NCBI GenBank assembly: GCA_021798095.1
Contig: JAJZYL010000036.1
Coordinates: forward strand, 1-10,045
Length of the DNA stretch: 10,045 nt
Direction: 5' to 3'
DNA from: an archaeon
GTDB taxonomy: Archaea; Thermoproteota; Nitrososphaeria; Conexivisphaerales; UBA164
The notes under the pieces are model-generated. The model was not told the origin of the DNA and searched no databases. It was given only the letters and a program-made list of their open reading frames with translations. The first letter of the stretch is position 1. Each line of letters begins with the position of its first letter. Made by a program: the position numbers and the translations under genes. Below are positions 1 to 7,276 of this stretch, piece after piece.

Positions 1-916
1 CCTTCAGGTCTATTTCAACATCGCTACGAAGCTCCCCGCCCCTCATCCTGACCTGTATGCTGTCTCCGTCCACTGTCACCGTCACCCCAAGTAGCCTTAA
101 AATATCCACTATTTTGGAATCAGCCTGCGGCCGAGCAAGGTTAACATGGCCTATCTTGATGGCGCTATTCCTGAGCACGGCCATGCACATGAAGAAGGAG
201 GCGGCCGACATGTCAGCTGGGACGTCAAAATCGGCGTAATTATACCCTCCACCATGCACGCTTAAGGTCATCCCCTCGCTTTTGACCATTACACCGAAAT
301 CCTTCATCGTACTGATTGTCATTTCAACATAGGGACTAGATACCAGGCCCTTAGCCTCGAGCCTTACGCCTTCTTTAGCCAAAGGCGAAACCATCAAAAG
401 GGAACTGATGAACTGCGAAGAGGATGAGCTTTCGACAACGGCAAACCCACCCTTCAATCCACCCCCCTTTACCCTTACTGGAGGAAAACCATTAACCCCT
501 ATGGACTCGGCGCTTCCTCCAAGCTCATTTATGGCATCAATAAGAGGACCTATGGGCCTTCTCAGAAGGTCAGGTTCGCCGGTGAGGAGCACTGAGCCAC
601 TGGGGACTAAAGTTGAAAATGAAGTTAAGAATCTAATGGTAGCCCCCGATAGGCCACAGTTAACCGGGCGCGCTGGAGCTCTAAGATGACCACCGTCTAT
701 GGCAGTTTCCTCGTGGCCAACCTCTATCTGAACGCCGAATTCTTTCAGGGCTGACACCATTATAGATATGTCCTCTGCATCAACCTCACCCATCTTTAAA
801 TGGCTTCTCCCTTCGGCGAGGGATGCCACGATTAGGGCTCGCTGGGCATAACTCTTGCTGGGTGGCGGTACCAATGCCGCCCCTTCCTTCCAACCATATT
901 TCAACTTAAAGGCCAA
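1..916 (-). CDS. aroA: EPSP synthase (3-phosphoshikimate 1-carboxyvinyltransferase), C-terminus missing at window edge
   Basis: Transfers the enolpyruvyl group of PEP to shikimate-3-phosphate, the sixth step of the shikimate pathway, in the cytoplasm. By my translation 305 codons are visible, about 70% of the usual 410-430. Seen: PPSKSYAQR (residues 18-26, substrate-binding Lys), CGLSGATIRF (87-96, phosphate/PEP loop), LTGEP with RRPIGPLIDAI (111-129), SSSSSQF (163-169) and PADMSAASFF (233-242, the region of the catalytic Asp). The reading ends just before the expected PDLxP segment. No in-frame ATG lies near the N-terminus. An in-frame TGA stands upstream, leaving TTG at 916-914 or 904-902; the first is preferred because GGTGA lies 6 bases upstream. 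It then overlaps the end of aroK by 11 bases, which suggests translational coupling. Identity is very secure; the start is moderately secure. Confidence 0.95.
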   Translation of the reverse strand, partial: MAFKLKYGWKEGAALVPPPSKSYAQRALIVASLAEGRSHLKMGEVDAEDISIMVSALKEFGVQIEVGHEETAIDGGHLRAPARPVNCGLSGATIRFLTSFSTLVPSGSVLLTGEPDLLRRPIGPLIDAINELGGSAESIGVNGFPPVRVKGGGLKGGFAVVESSSSSQFISSLLMVSPLAKEGVRLEAKGLVSSPYVEMTISTMKDFGVMVKSEGMTLSVHGGGYNYADFDVPADMSAASFFMCMAVLRNSAIKIGHVNLARPQADSKIVDILRLLGVTVTVDGDSIQVRMRGGELRSDVEIDLK

Positions 917-1757
917 TACAACTCACCAAAATCCTGTTGACCCTAGGCTTTACCAGAACCGTGCTCCAGCCCCTTAACGATGTCCTTCTAAGGATAGATT
1001 CTAGCCGATGCCCGTCTCCCTCCTTTGCTATAAAAAAGATTGATGGGCCAGTGCCCGATACACCGCAACTCAGAGCCCCATGGGCCAGCCCATTAATAAG
1101 CGGTTTAGAGTCATACCCGCATATAGCAGAAACCATAAGCCCGTTAAGGACGATAGGGACATCAAACCCTCCCTGTAGTATGAGGTTCCATATGACCATC
1201 GACTCATCCCGTAGGTCGCGATATCTTGAGGGGTCCACAATGGGCTTGACCCGTTCATTATAAGCTATCAGGACTTCTATGCCGCCTGGCGGCATGGCCC
1301 TCCTTATCAACTGCCCAGTCCGGCTATCGGCGAGCACGATACCCCCTAGAAGGGCCGCATAAGCATCGTCGTACGAGCCTGTAACGGAGACGCCGGCAGC
1401 TATGGAGGCGTTTGCGCTGACCTTCACCATCTCCTCGTCCGTGAGGTTCATATCAAAAAGTTTGGATACGGCCGCTATAAAAGCGATGGTCAATCCGCTT
1501 GAGCTCTTCAACCCCCTTGATGCTGGAACCTGTGATCTTATGCTGTATTCGATGCCTGATTTGCGCTTGAGCCTACCTTCCAGGAGCTGCCATGTAGTTT
1601 CGATAAGGCCGTCAGTTTTATCGCCCATGAGACCTAGGCTCTCCCTTTCCTTGACGGTGACTACAATTGGAAGTTCAACTCCCATGGCAGAACCAACACC
1701 TGACGGGATAGCGTTCAGGAGAGAAACTGCACCGCTGGATCTGACGGTTACGCTCAA
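906..1757 (-). CDS. aroK: Archaeal shikimate kinase (GHMP kinase family)
   Basis: Phosphorylates shikimate with ATP to shikimate-3-phosphate. At 283 residues it has the length of archaeal GHMP-type shikimate kinases, which are unrelated to the P-loop AroK/AroL of bacteria. Seen: the GHMP glycine/serine-rich ATP loop PASRGLKSSSG (78-88), the substrate-site motif GSYDDAYAALLGG (127-139, typical GxxDDAxAxxxGG) and SGTGPS (234-239), the third GHMP motif. The start is TTG at 1757-1755, forming a TTGA overlap with the aroE stop, with a GAGGGGTGG purine-rich site just upstream. It sits between aroE and aroA, exactly where the reaction belongs. Other GHMP kinases (mevalonate, homoserine) are less likely given the DDA motif and the context. 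Confidence 0.95.
   Translation of the reverse strand: MSVTVRSSGAVSLLNAIPSGVGSAMGVELPIVVTVKERESLGLMGDKTDGLIETTWQLLEGRLKRKSGIEYSIRSQVPASRGLKSSSGLTIAFIAAVSKLFDMNLTDEEMVKVSANASIAAGVSVTGSYDDAYAALLGGIVLADSRTGQLIRRAMPPGGIEVLIAYNERVKPIVDPSRYRDLRDESMVIWNLILQGGFDVPIVLNGLMVSAICGYDSKPLINGLAHGALSCGVSGTGPSIFFIAKEGDGHRLESILRRTSLRGWSTVLVKPRVNRILVSCIGL
923..927 (-). promoter_or_regulatory. Ribosome binding site (GGTGA) for aroA
   Basis: GGTGA on the minus strand lies inside the 3' end of aroK, 6 bases before the TTG at 916-914. It matches the archaeal anti-Shine-Dalgarno complement and decides the choice of the TTG start, since the aroA frame has no nearby ATG. Confidence 0.6.
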
Positions 1758-2539
1758 ATGCCACCCCTCATAGCCCTTCTGTCGGGATCCAAACCAGTCC
1801 AGATCTTGATCGATTGGGCTGCCTGCTCAATGAGTAGGTCTAAACCGCTTATAGCGTCGCCGGCTTCATTTGCTAGGCGCGTGGAGCCCCTCTTGTAAGC
1901 GAAATCTATGACCAAGCTAAAGTGGCCCGCGTTCTGTATTTTCATTAGGATGGAATCGTCGTCATACATCCCCATAGGCGTTGCATTTACCAGTATATTC
2001 CATTTGTGAACATCTACATTGGGCAGTACCTCTTCAGCAGAGCTACCACCTTCCCTTATGACCCCGATAAGTTCCTTGGTGTTCTGTGGCGTCCTGTTAA
2101 ATATACCGTAATCATTGCATCCCAACTCCTTAAGGGCCGCTACGGCAGCCCTTGCTGCACCGCCGGCCCCTACTATAAGGCAACTCAATCCAGCCATCTT
2201 CAGGCCCCTTTCCTTCAAAAGCGATATAAGCGCAGTAACATCGGTGTTAAATCCCTCTAAGCGGCCCGCCTTTACCCTTACCGTATTGACGACCTTGATA
2301 TCCCGTGCAAATCCAAATAATTCATCAATATGTCTCAATATTGTTCGCTTGTAAGGAATTGTCACGTTGAATCCATCGCTCAACACCTTTAGCCCTGCTA
2401 CCGCCGTATCAAAATCATCAGGTTTAACATCAAATGGTATATACTTAGCGCCCAGCCGCTCAAGCACGATGTTCTGAATTATTGGGGAAAGCGACCCCGA
2501 AATCGGATGCCCAAGTATCCCGTAAAGTTTATGCTCCAT
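1754..2539 (-). CDS. aroE: Shikimate dehydrogenase (NADP-dependent)
   Basis: Reduces 3-dehydroshikimate to shikimate with NADPH. The 261 residues are a normal single-domain-pair AroE length. Substrate-binding N-terminal domain: GHPISGSLSP (10-19, the SxS shikimate motif) and GFNVTIPYK (56-64, with catalytic Lys64), then NT (85-86) and GFNTD (96-100, catalytic Asp100). Nucleotide domain: VGAGGAARA (123-131) and FNRT (147-150), the NADP-type NRT signature, then NATPMGM (185-191). The C-terminal helix GLDLLIEQAAQS carries the conserved Gln239. It starts at ATG 2539 and overlaps aroD by 11 bases; a GGCGA site lies 6 bases upstream. The end overlaps aroK by 4 bases. All catalytic positions are intact. 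Confidence 0.96.
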   Translation of the reverse strand: MEHKLYGILGHPISGSLSPIIQNIVLERLGAKYIPFDVKPDDFDTAVAGLKVLSDGFNVTIPYKRTILRHIDELFGFARDIKVVNTVRVKAGRLEGFNTDVTALISLLKERGLKMAGLSCLIVGAGGAARAAVAALKELGCNDYGIFNRTPQNTKELIGVIREGGSSAEEVLPNVDVHKWNILVNATPMGMYDDDSILMKIQNAGHFSLVIDFAYKRGSTRLANEAGDAISGLDLLIEQAAQSIKIWTGLDPDRRAMRGGI

Positions 2540-3215
2540 CCTCTATCGCCTTCTTGAATTTGACAGCCTCCTGTACGGTCGGTTGACCGTCGGCCAGCGG
2601 TTCCCCCGGCAGACAGGAATAAAATATGGGTGAACCAAGAAATACAGATGTAAATCGGGTGAAACTCCAGCGTTTTCCCGCAGAAAATGATATCAATCTG
2701 AGGGGGTCAACACGCCCATAAAGCTCGAGGCTTAGAAGAGCTTCATGAAGGGTAGTAGGCATGTTTATGACCTTAATATAATAGGCTATTTCCTTCCACC
2801 TTAGCCAGTGCTCAAACAGCCCCTCAACCGAAGCTCCGCCGTCAGCAAGATGGCTGGATATGATAACCCTTCCGCCATATCGTTTTAATGCCGCAGCTAC
2901 AAGATTATTGTCAATGGATGAAGATTCGACATCAATGAACGCAGGTGGCTCACTCGAACAGGACCTGATGAGCTGGATCAGCATGTCGACGCTATAGGCA
3001 CGGCTCAACCCTCCCTCATTGGGGACTCTATAGGTCAATATCGACTTTCGAGATAGGCTCTCCGGTAACCGCGCATTCCCTATATCCTTCGAATATTCTT
3101 CCGAAATTGAATCAAGCCTGAACTCAAACATAACGTCATCGGTGACCTTCATAGCCTTGGTCACCATTTCAGCAAGGCTCCTGCCCCTTATGCTGACTAC
3201 TATGGTGAACTTCAT
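2529..3215 (-). CDS. aroD: 3-dehydroquinate dehydratase, type I
   Basis: Dehydrates 3-dehydroquinate to 3-dehydroshikimate through a Schiff-base lysine (class I aldolase-like barrel). At 228 residues it fits archaeal type I enzymes. Seen: FEFRLDSI (30-37, the ExR substrate-binding pair Glu31/Arg33), IISSHLADG (118-126, catalytic His122), YYIKVIN (145-151, Schiff-base Lys148), FTRFTSVFLGSP (186-196, Arg187 and the GSP loop) and ADGQPT (208-213, Gln211 that closes the active site). The sequence is diverged between motifs but lacks none of the key residues. The ATG at 3215 forms an ATGA overlap with the aroB' stop; no clear ribosome binding site is visible, so reinitiation after aroB' is likely. 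It lies between aroB' and aroE, matching its step. Confidence 0.94.
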   Translation of the reverse strand: MKFTIVVSIRGRSLAEMVTKAMKVTDDVMFEFRLDSISEEYSKDIGNARLPESLSRKSILTYRVPNEGGLSRAYSVDMLIQLIRSCSSEPPAFIDVESSSIDNNLVAAALKRYGGRVIISSHLADGGASVEGLFEHWLRWKEIAYYIKVINMPTTLHEALLSLELYGRVDPLRLISFSAGKRWSFTRFTSVFLGSPIFYSCLPGEPLADGQPTVQEAVKFKKAIEDGA

Positions 3216-4225
3216 TTTTCTATTATAGTCTCATCTATAGCTACGCCAAAGTGCCTGCCCTTCGGCCCAACGACAGGATGGATGAGCACGGTATCACCTC
3301 CTTTGAGTGAGGTGACTGGAATCGGCTTCCTATCCGCGTCGAGCAGTGAAATGGTTTCAGCGTACTGTAGTATAACGGATCCGGAGAGGTGTTCCGTGGA
3401 AGCCCTGATCAACGCCAGCGGTCGCCTCTCAATCTTTGACCTGCCCACGATGGCCCTCCTGCCTTCTCCCTCAGCTGATACGACAAGCACGTGATCCCCC
3501 GCCGTGACTTCAGAAAGATATTTGGTCCTACCATCTGGGAGCATTATATAGTTGTGAATACCCCCAGCATTTACGCGGAAAGGTCTTGGGCTTGTAAAGC
3601 TCGTAGCTGCCACCTCGGCATGGATCAAAAAGAAAAAGGAACTGAAGGAGCCCAGCAGCATGCCCTCGCCCTGGTGAAGCAGGTTGGCGGTATCTATACA
3701 GCTCCTTTCTCCAAGGCCCACTACTTCTATAGATGTAACCGTAGCTGGTATCAGGTCTATTTTATATCTGCCCAGCCCCATCGCGTCCAAATACTCAAAT
3801 AGCTCTTCAGCGTCATGAGGCTCGATGATTACGCCCTCCACCCCCTCCTCCAGTACGCCACTGAGCATGACCGCGTCGGCCTTATCCCTGGCTTCGGCGA
3901 AAACGTGAACCCCCTTACCCTGTACGCGTGAGATTAGGTTTTCTAGCGGGATGACTCTCCAGTCCGCCGTCCGGATCAGAATGTTAAGGCCTTTATCTCC
4001 TTTTTCATTTCCCTTATTTCCTACATTGGCTTCGCTTATGTCCAGAATGTCCTGCTGGGTGGTTATGGTGGCAATTCGGAAGGAACTTTCAGCGTAGAGC
4101 GTTCCGGACCCAACATCATGATGGCCTTCACTCACGAACGACGACACACCGTAAGAGTTTGCGGCCTGGATCAGCGGCCTTGCCGCTGCCTGATCGTTAG
4201 GCAGCTTGACTATTATCTGTTTCAA
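3212..4225 (-). CDS. aroB': 3-dehydroquinate synthase II (archaeal AroB')
   Basis: Performs the NAD-dependent oxidative deamination and cyclisation of 2-amino-3,7-dideoxy-D-threo-hept-6-ulosonate (ADH) to 3-dehydroquinate, replacing bacterial AroB. At 337 residues it has the family's length. Signature segments: IPLENLIS (92-99), GVEGVIIEP (128-136), ATVTSIEVVGLGERSCIDT (161-179), GEGMLLGS (186-193), PFRVNAGGIHNY (215-226), DGRTKYLSEV (231-240) and the C-terminus RHFGVAIDETIIEK (324-337). Oddities are FSSFFFLIHAE (194-204) where relatives usually have a Lys-Gly-Leu sequence, and a Gly/Lys/Asn-rich loop at 67-79. The start is TTG at 4225-4223 in a TTGA overlap with the upstream gene, with a GAAGGAG site 8 bases upstream. 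The ADH synthase gene next to it supplies its substrate. Confidence 0.95.
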   Translation of the reverse strand: MKQIIVKLPNDQAAARPLIQAANSYGVSSFVSEGHHDVGSGTLYAESSFRIATITTQQDILDISEANVGNKGNEKGDKGLNILIRTADWRVIPLENLISRVQGKGVHVFAEARDKADAVMLSGVLEEGVEGVIIEPHDAEELFEYLDAMGLGRYKIDLIPATVTSIEVVGLGERSCIDTANLLHQGEGMLLGSFSSFFFLIHAEVAATSFTSPRPFRVNAGGIHNYIMLPDGRTKYLSEVTAGDHVLVVSAEGEGRRAIVGRSKIERRPLALIRASTEHLSGSVILQYAETISLLDADRKPIPVTSLKGGDTVLIHPVVGPKGRHFGVAIDETIIEK

Positions 4226-5007
4226 TGATCGAACTCCTTCAGGGCGCTTTCTACATCCGCATCATTAAATATTATGGCGGAGAGGGCCTTTACGACCTTT
4301 TTCGGATCGCTATCCTGAAATACGTTACGCCCGAATGTTACACCGATGGCGCCAGCATCTAATGCATCCTTGGCCATCTGTAAAAGCTCCCTCCTTGAAC
4401 TTACCTTCGGACCACCAGCTATCACAACCGGTACAGGCGAACCCTTGACTACCTTCGCAAAGCTGTCTATGTTACCAGTGTACGTCGTCTTTACTAGATC
4501 TGCTCCCAGCTCGGCACCTAGCCTCACCGCTAGGGCTGTAAGATCTGGGTCGAACTGGTCCCTTACCCTTTCACCACGGACGTACATCATGGCTATTAAT
4601 GGATAGCCCCACCTATCCGCTTCGTCGGCCAACGCACCAAGGGATCTCATCATATCGCTCTCCGAATTGGCACCCACATTCATATGGAATGACACGGCAT
4701 CCGCCCCTAGCAGGATGGCCTCCCTTACGCCAGATACATCAACTTTATAAAAGGGGGCTGGGCCTCTGGATGTGCTTCCCGAAACGTGCATTATCAAGCC
4801 GAGCCGGGGGCTGAAGTTAAGGGATTTAATCATACCCTTGTGCAGTATCACGGAACTGGCCCCTCCCTCCTCCACTGACCTGACTATAGCGTTGATATCC
4901 TCCAACCCCTGGATCGGGCCATCGCTCATTCCGTGATCCATTGGGACGCAGAGCATCCTACCGTCCTTTAAGAGGCGTGATAACCTCTGGCGCTTCCCAT
5001 CGGTCAA
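4222..5007 (-). CDS. aroA': ADH synthase (2-amino-3,7-dideoxy-D-threo-hept-6-ulosonate synthase, AroA')
   Basis: Joins aspartate semialdehyde to a 6-deoxy-5-ketofructose-1-phosphate-derived unit to make ADH, the first committed step of the archaeal aromatic route. It is a class I aldolase-fold protein of 261 residues. Seen (numbered from the TTG): PMDHG (22-26, catalytic Asp24), AMMYVRGE (139-146, catalytic Tyr142), DLVKTTYTG (170-178, Schiff-base Lys173), VIAGGP (195-200) and GVTFGRNVFQ (222-231), the phosphate-binding end of the barrel. The close homologue fructose-bisphosphate aldolase Ia shares these motifs; the position between aspartate-semialdehyde dehydrogenase and DHQ synthase II decides the call. 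The TTG at 5007 is preferred over the GTG at 5019: GGTGG lies 7 bases upstream, and it forms the same TTGA overlap seen at two other junctions. The GTG has only AAGG directly against it. Confidence 0.92.
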   Translation of the reverse strand: MTDGKRQRLSRLLKDGRMLCVPMDHGMSDGPIQGLEDINAIVRSVEEGGASSVILHKGMIKSLNFSPRLGLIMHVSGSTSRGPAPFYKVDVSGVREAILLGADAVSFHMNVGANSESDMMRSLGALADEADRWGYPLIAMMYVRGERVRDQFDPDLTALAVRLGAELGADLVKTTYTGNIDSFAKVVKGSPVPVVIAGGPKVSSRRELLQMAKDALDAGAIGVTFGRNVFQDSDPKKVVKALSAIIFNDADVESALKEFDH

Positions 5008-6065
5008 AGGTTCATCCACCCTTGTTTGTAGAAGAGTTCTGCTGTAAGTATCGTATTCCCGGCCGCTCCCCTTATGGTGTTATGGCTGAGCAACGTGTAC
5101 TTTAATGAGTGGTTGTCAAGCCCTGGCCTTATTCTACCGACCACAGTGCTCATGCCTGGGACTGTGCCAGCGTTCTTGTCCTTCCTGACCTGAGGCCTAT
5201 CGGGCTCCTCCCTTACTATTATTGGTTTTTCAGGCGCCGTCGGAAGTTTGAGCGACTGCGGTAGTCCAGTGAAATCACGTAGCGCTTGGGACGCATCATT
5301 AACGCTTACGGGCTTTTCCGTTTCAATATATACGCTCTCCATGTGCCCGTCTATCGTAGCAACCCTGTGGCACATAGCGGAGACCGCCAGACCGGCCGGT
5401 TCCACTCTACCACCTACGAACTTGCCCAATATCTTGTTTGACTCGATGGCAACCTTGTCCTCCTCATCCTTTATGTACGGGATGACGTTATCTATGATGG
5501 AAAGGCTTGGTACACCGGGATAGCCAGCGCCGCTGACCGCCTGCATGGTCGAAACTATTACCTTCCTTATCTTGAATTCGTCATCGAGGGGCTTGAGGGT
5601 CATGTTAAGCCCGATGCTAGTACAGTTGGGCCCCGTAACCAAGAAGCCCATCCAGTTGCGGCTCCTTTTCTGCCTTTCAATAAGCCTTCCCTGTTCAGCA
5701 TTGACCTCAGGTATTATCAGAGGTACATCATCCTCCATCCTGTAGGCGCTTGCGTCGCTAAATGTGGGGTATAGCCTAGCATAAAGCGGCTCCAGTTCCT
5801 TTGCCCCATCCGTAGGAAGGCAACTCACAAATAGGTCAGCACCCTGTGACTCCGGATTTGCGCCATCGACCTTCATATCCATTATGGATGCTGGAGGGTC
5901 GTACTCCCCAACCCATTCTGCCGCATCCTTAAACGACATGCCAGCCGACTTCTTTCCTACTATTCGAGACACCTTGAACCATGGATGATCGGCAAGCAGT
6001 TTTATGTACTGTTGTCCTACCATCCCCGTCGCTCCCAATATGCCCAGCCTTAGTTCGTTCCTCAT
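5004..6065 (-). CDS. asd: Aspartate-semialdehyde dehydrogenase (archaeal/fungal type)
   Basis: Reduces aspartyl phosphate to aspartate semialdehyde with NADPH. Here the product feeds ADH synthase directly and, presumably, Lys/Thr/Met synthesis. The length of 353 residues is usual. Seen: the dinucleotide loop GATGMVGQQY (11-20), SCLPTDGAKE (81-90), the active-site GPNCTSIGL (145-153, nucleophile Cys148), VSGAGYPG (177-184), the general-base region CHRVATIDGHMESV (232-245, His241) and the C-terminal substrate/NADP segment around AAGN (334-337). Malonyl-CoA and succinyl-CoA reductases of some archaea belong to the same family, but the aspartate kinase overlapping it upstream (ATGA) and the ADH synthase downstream favour this function. 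GGAGG lies 10 bases before the ATG at 6065. Confidence 0.95.
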   Translation of the reverse strand: MRNELRLGILGATGMVGQQYIKLLADHPWFKVSRIVGKKSAGMSFKDAAEWVGEYDPPASIMDMKVDGANPESQGADLFVSCLPTDGAKELEPLYARLYPTFSDASAYRMEDDVPLIIPEVNAEQGRLIERQKRSRNWMGFLVTGPNCTSIGLNMTLKPLDDEFKIRKVIVSTMQAVSGAGYPGVPSLSIIDNVIPYIKDEEDKVAIESNKILGKFVGGRVEPAGLAVSAMCHRVATIDGHMESVYIETEKPVSVNDASQALRDFTGLPQSLKLPTAPEKPIIVREEPDRPQVRKDKNAGTVPGMSTVVGRIRPGLDNHSLKYTLLSHNTIRGAAGNTILTAELFYKQGWMNL

Positions 6066-7276
6066 AGTTCCCTATCCTCCAATTCCTTTTTTATAAGGTT
6101 TAGCGCGCTATGCAGGTCCTTTGCAAGGATGTATAGCTTGATACTGTTAGAAATGGTGGATATTCCATAGATGTTTATTTCGTTCGCAGACAGCGGCGCC
6201 GTAATATCGCTTATATAACCTGGGGCTCTTTCCAGGAAATCGGACCTGACCGTTATTTCAGCCAGGTTATTTATTTCGCTGATTGCCTTGACCTCTTCAC
6301 CGTTCACGAGCTTCGAATGAAGACTATCCACCACATTACTGCCTCCCTTTAGATATAGCAGGAGCGACCTACCACCGAGCGTCATTCCCAGTAGCTCCGC
6401 CCCGGCTTCCTTCAGAATCTTACCTATAGAATTAACGAGGTCCATAGTGGCCCTGCGTGTGACCAAAGTTACCATGCTTATGTCCTTGTCCAGTGCCGTC
6501 AGGTTTACCGACGTCTGCCCATCTATAAGGGTACCGCCCTCAAGGCCAAGCTCGATGCTCGTTATGCGCAGGTTTGTCCCTTTAAGATATCTGAACGCCT
6601 TTGCGTGTATAAGCTTTGAGCCACCCATCGAAAGGGCAAGCGCCTCCGAAGCATCTAATGTGTCTATTGTTCTCGTACCGTTGGTCTTCTTAGGGTCAGC
6701 AGTAAGTGCTGCCCCTACATCCTTCAGGAGCACCACCTCCCTTGCCCCAAGACATGAACCTAACACCACAGCGCTGGTATCGCTTCCGCCCCTCCCAAGG
6801 GTCTGAATACGGCCATCGCCGTTCAACCCCATAAAACCACAGACTACGGGCACCATCCCCTTTAACAGGAGAGGTCTTATACGTTCTTCGACCGCCTTTT
6901 TTGTCTTATCCATATCGATGTCCGCGTCAAGGAAATCCCCATGCGTGAATATGGGCCAGTTCTCCCCCTTGGGATCGACCAGAACGGCAGGGACATTAGC
7001 TTTCTTGAGCGCCGCGGCCATCAGCCTGGCGCTGGTCCTCTCCCCCATTGCTATGACCTCCGCCGTGTCCTCCCTATCATTGCTTATGCCGCTTATGCTC
7101 TGTAGTAGCCTGTCAGTTTCCCCCTTCAGCGCGGATACCACTACTACGACACTGTCTCCCCTATTTACAAGTTTTTTTACAAAGGACGATGCGTTGGTCG
7201 AACTATTCGAGTCGATAAGGACAGAACCACCGAACTTAAGCACGTAGGTATTCAGTGGATGGATAAAGTAGATCAC
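6062..7276 (-). CDS. Aspartate kinase with C-terminal ACT domains, first gene of the operon
   Basis: Phosphorylates aspartate, opening the route to aspartate semialdehyde. Of 404 residues, about 1-255 are the amino-acid kinase domain: LKFGGSVL (13-20), MGER (77-80), TLGRGGSDTSA (159-169), KDVGAALTADP (185-195) and GGSKLIHAKA (218-227). The rest looks like two ACT domains, roughly 268-312 and 340-398, the usual seat of allosteric feedback. The KDVGAALTADP segment departs from the common TDVDGVYTADP pattern: the second Asp is Gly and the Tyr is Leu. GTG at 7276 is the only reasonable start: an in-frame TGA lies just upstream (7285-7283), and the next GTG (codon 12) would cut into the first beta-strand. 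No ribosome binding site has good spacing to it. Placement suggests it serves aromatic synthesis; which effector the ACT domains bind cannot be read from sequence. Confidence 0.92.
   Translation of the reverse strand: MIYFIHPLNTYVLKFGGSVLIDSNSSTNASSFVKKLVNRGDSVVVVVSALKGETDRLLQSISGISNDREDTAEVIAMGERTSARLMAAALKKANVPAVLVDPKGENWPIFTHGDFLDADIDMDKTKKAVEERIRPLLLKGMVPVVCGFMGLNGDGRIQTLGRGGSDTSAVVLGSCLGAREVVLLKDVGAALTADPKKTNGTRTIDTLDASEALALSMGGSKLIHAKAFRYLKGTNLRITSIELGLEGGTLIDGQTSVNLTALDKDISMVTLVTRRATMDLVNSIGKILKEAGAELLGMTLGGRSLLLYLKGGSNVVDSLHSKLVNGEEVKAISEINNLAEITVRSDFLERAPGYISDITAPLSANEINIYGISTISNSIKLYILAKDLHSALNLIKKELEDREL

Noticed and set aside
57..689. Plus-strand open frames opposite the EPSP synthase gene.
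   Set aside because: The minus strand encodes all expected EPSP synthase motifs in order; the plus-strand peptides show none.
895..897. ATG as a possible aroA start.
   Set aside because: It is out of frame with the PPSKS motif, so it cannot start the enzyme.
937..1773. Plus-strand open frames at 937-1263 and 1402-1773 opposite the shikimate kinase gene.
   Set aside because: They are antisense shadows of a well-supported gene; composition follows the reversed codons of aroK.
3491..3802. Open frame of 103 codons on the plus strand opposite aroB'.
   Set aside because: It lies antisense to a gene with clear DHQ synthase II motifs, has no ribosome binding site or promoter, and its peptide matches no family I recognise.
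4222..5007. Fructose-bisphosphate aldolase class Ia.
   Set aside because: The fold and motifs are shared, but the position between ASA dehydrogenase and DHQ synthase II favours ADH synthase. A structure-guided look at the substrate pocket would settle it.
5004..6065. Malonyl-CoA or succinyl-CoA reductase.
   Set aside because: Same family, but overlap with aspartate kinase and the downstream need for aspartate semialdehyde make the dehydrogenase far more likely.
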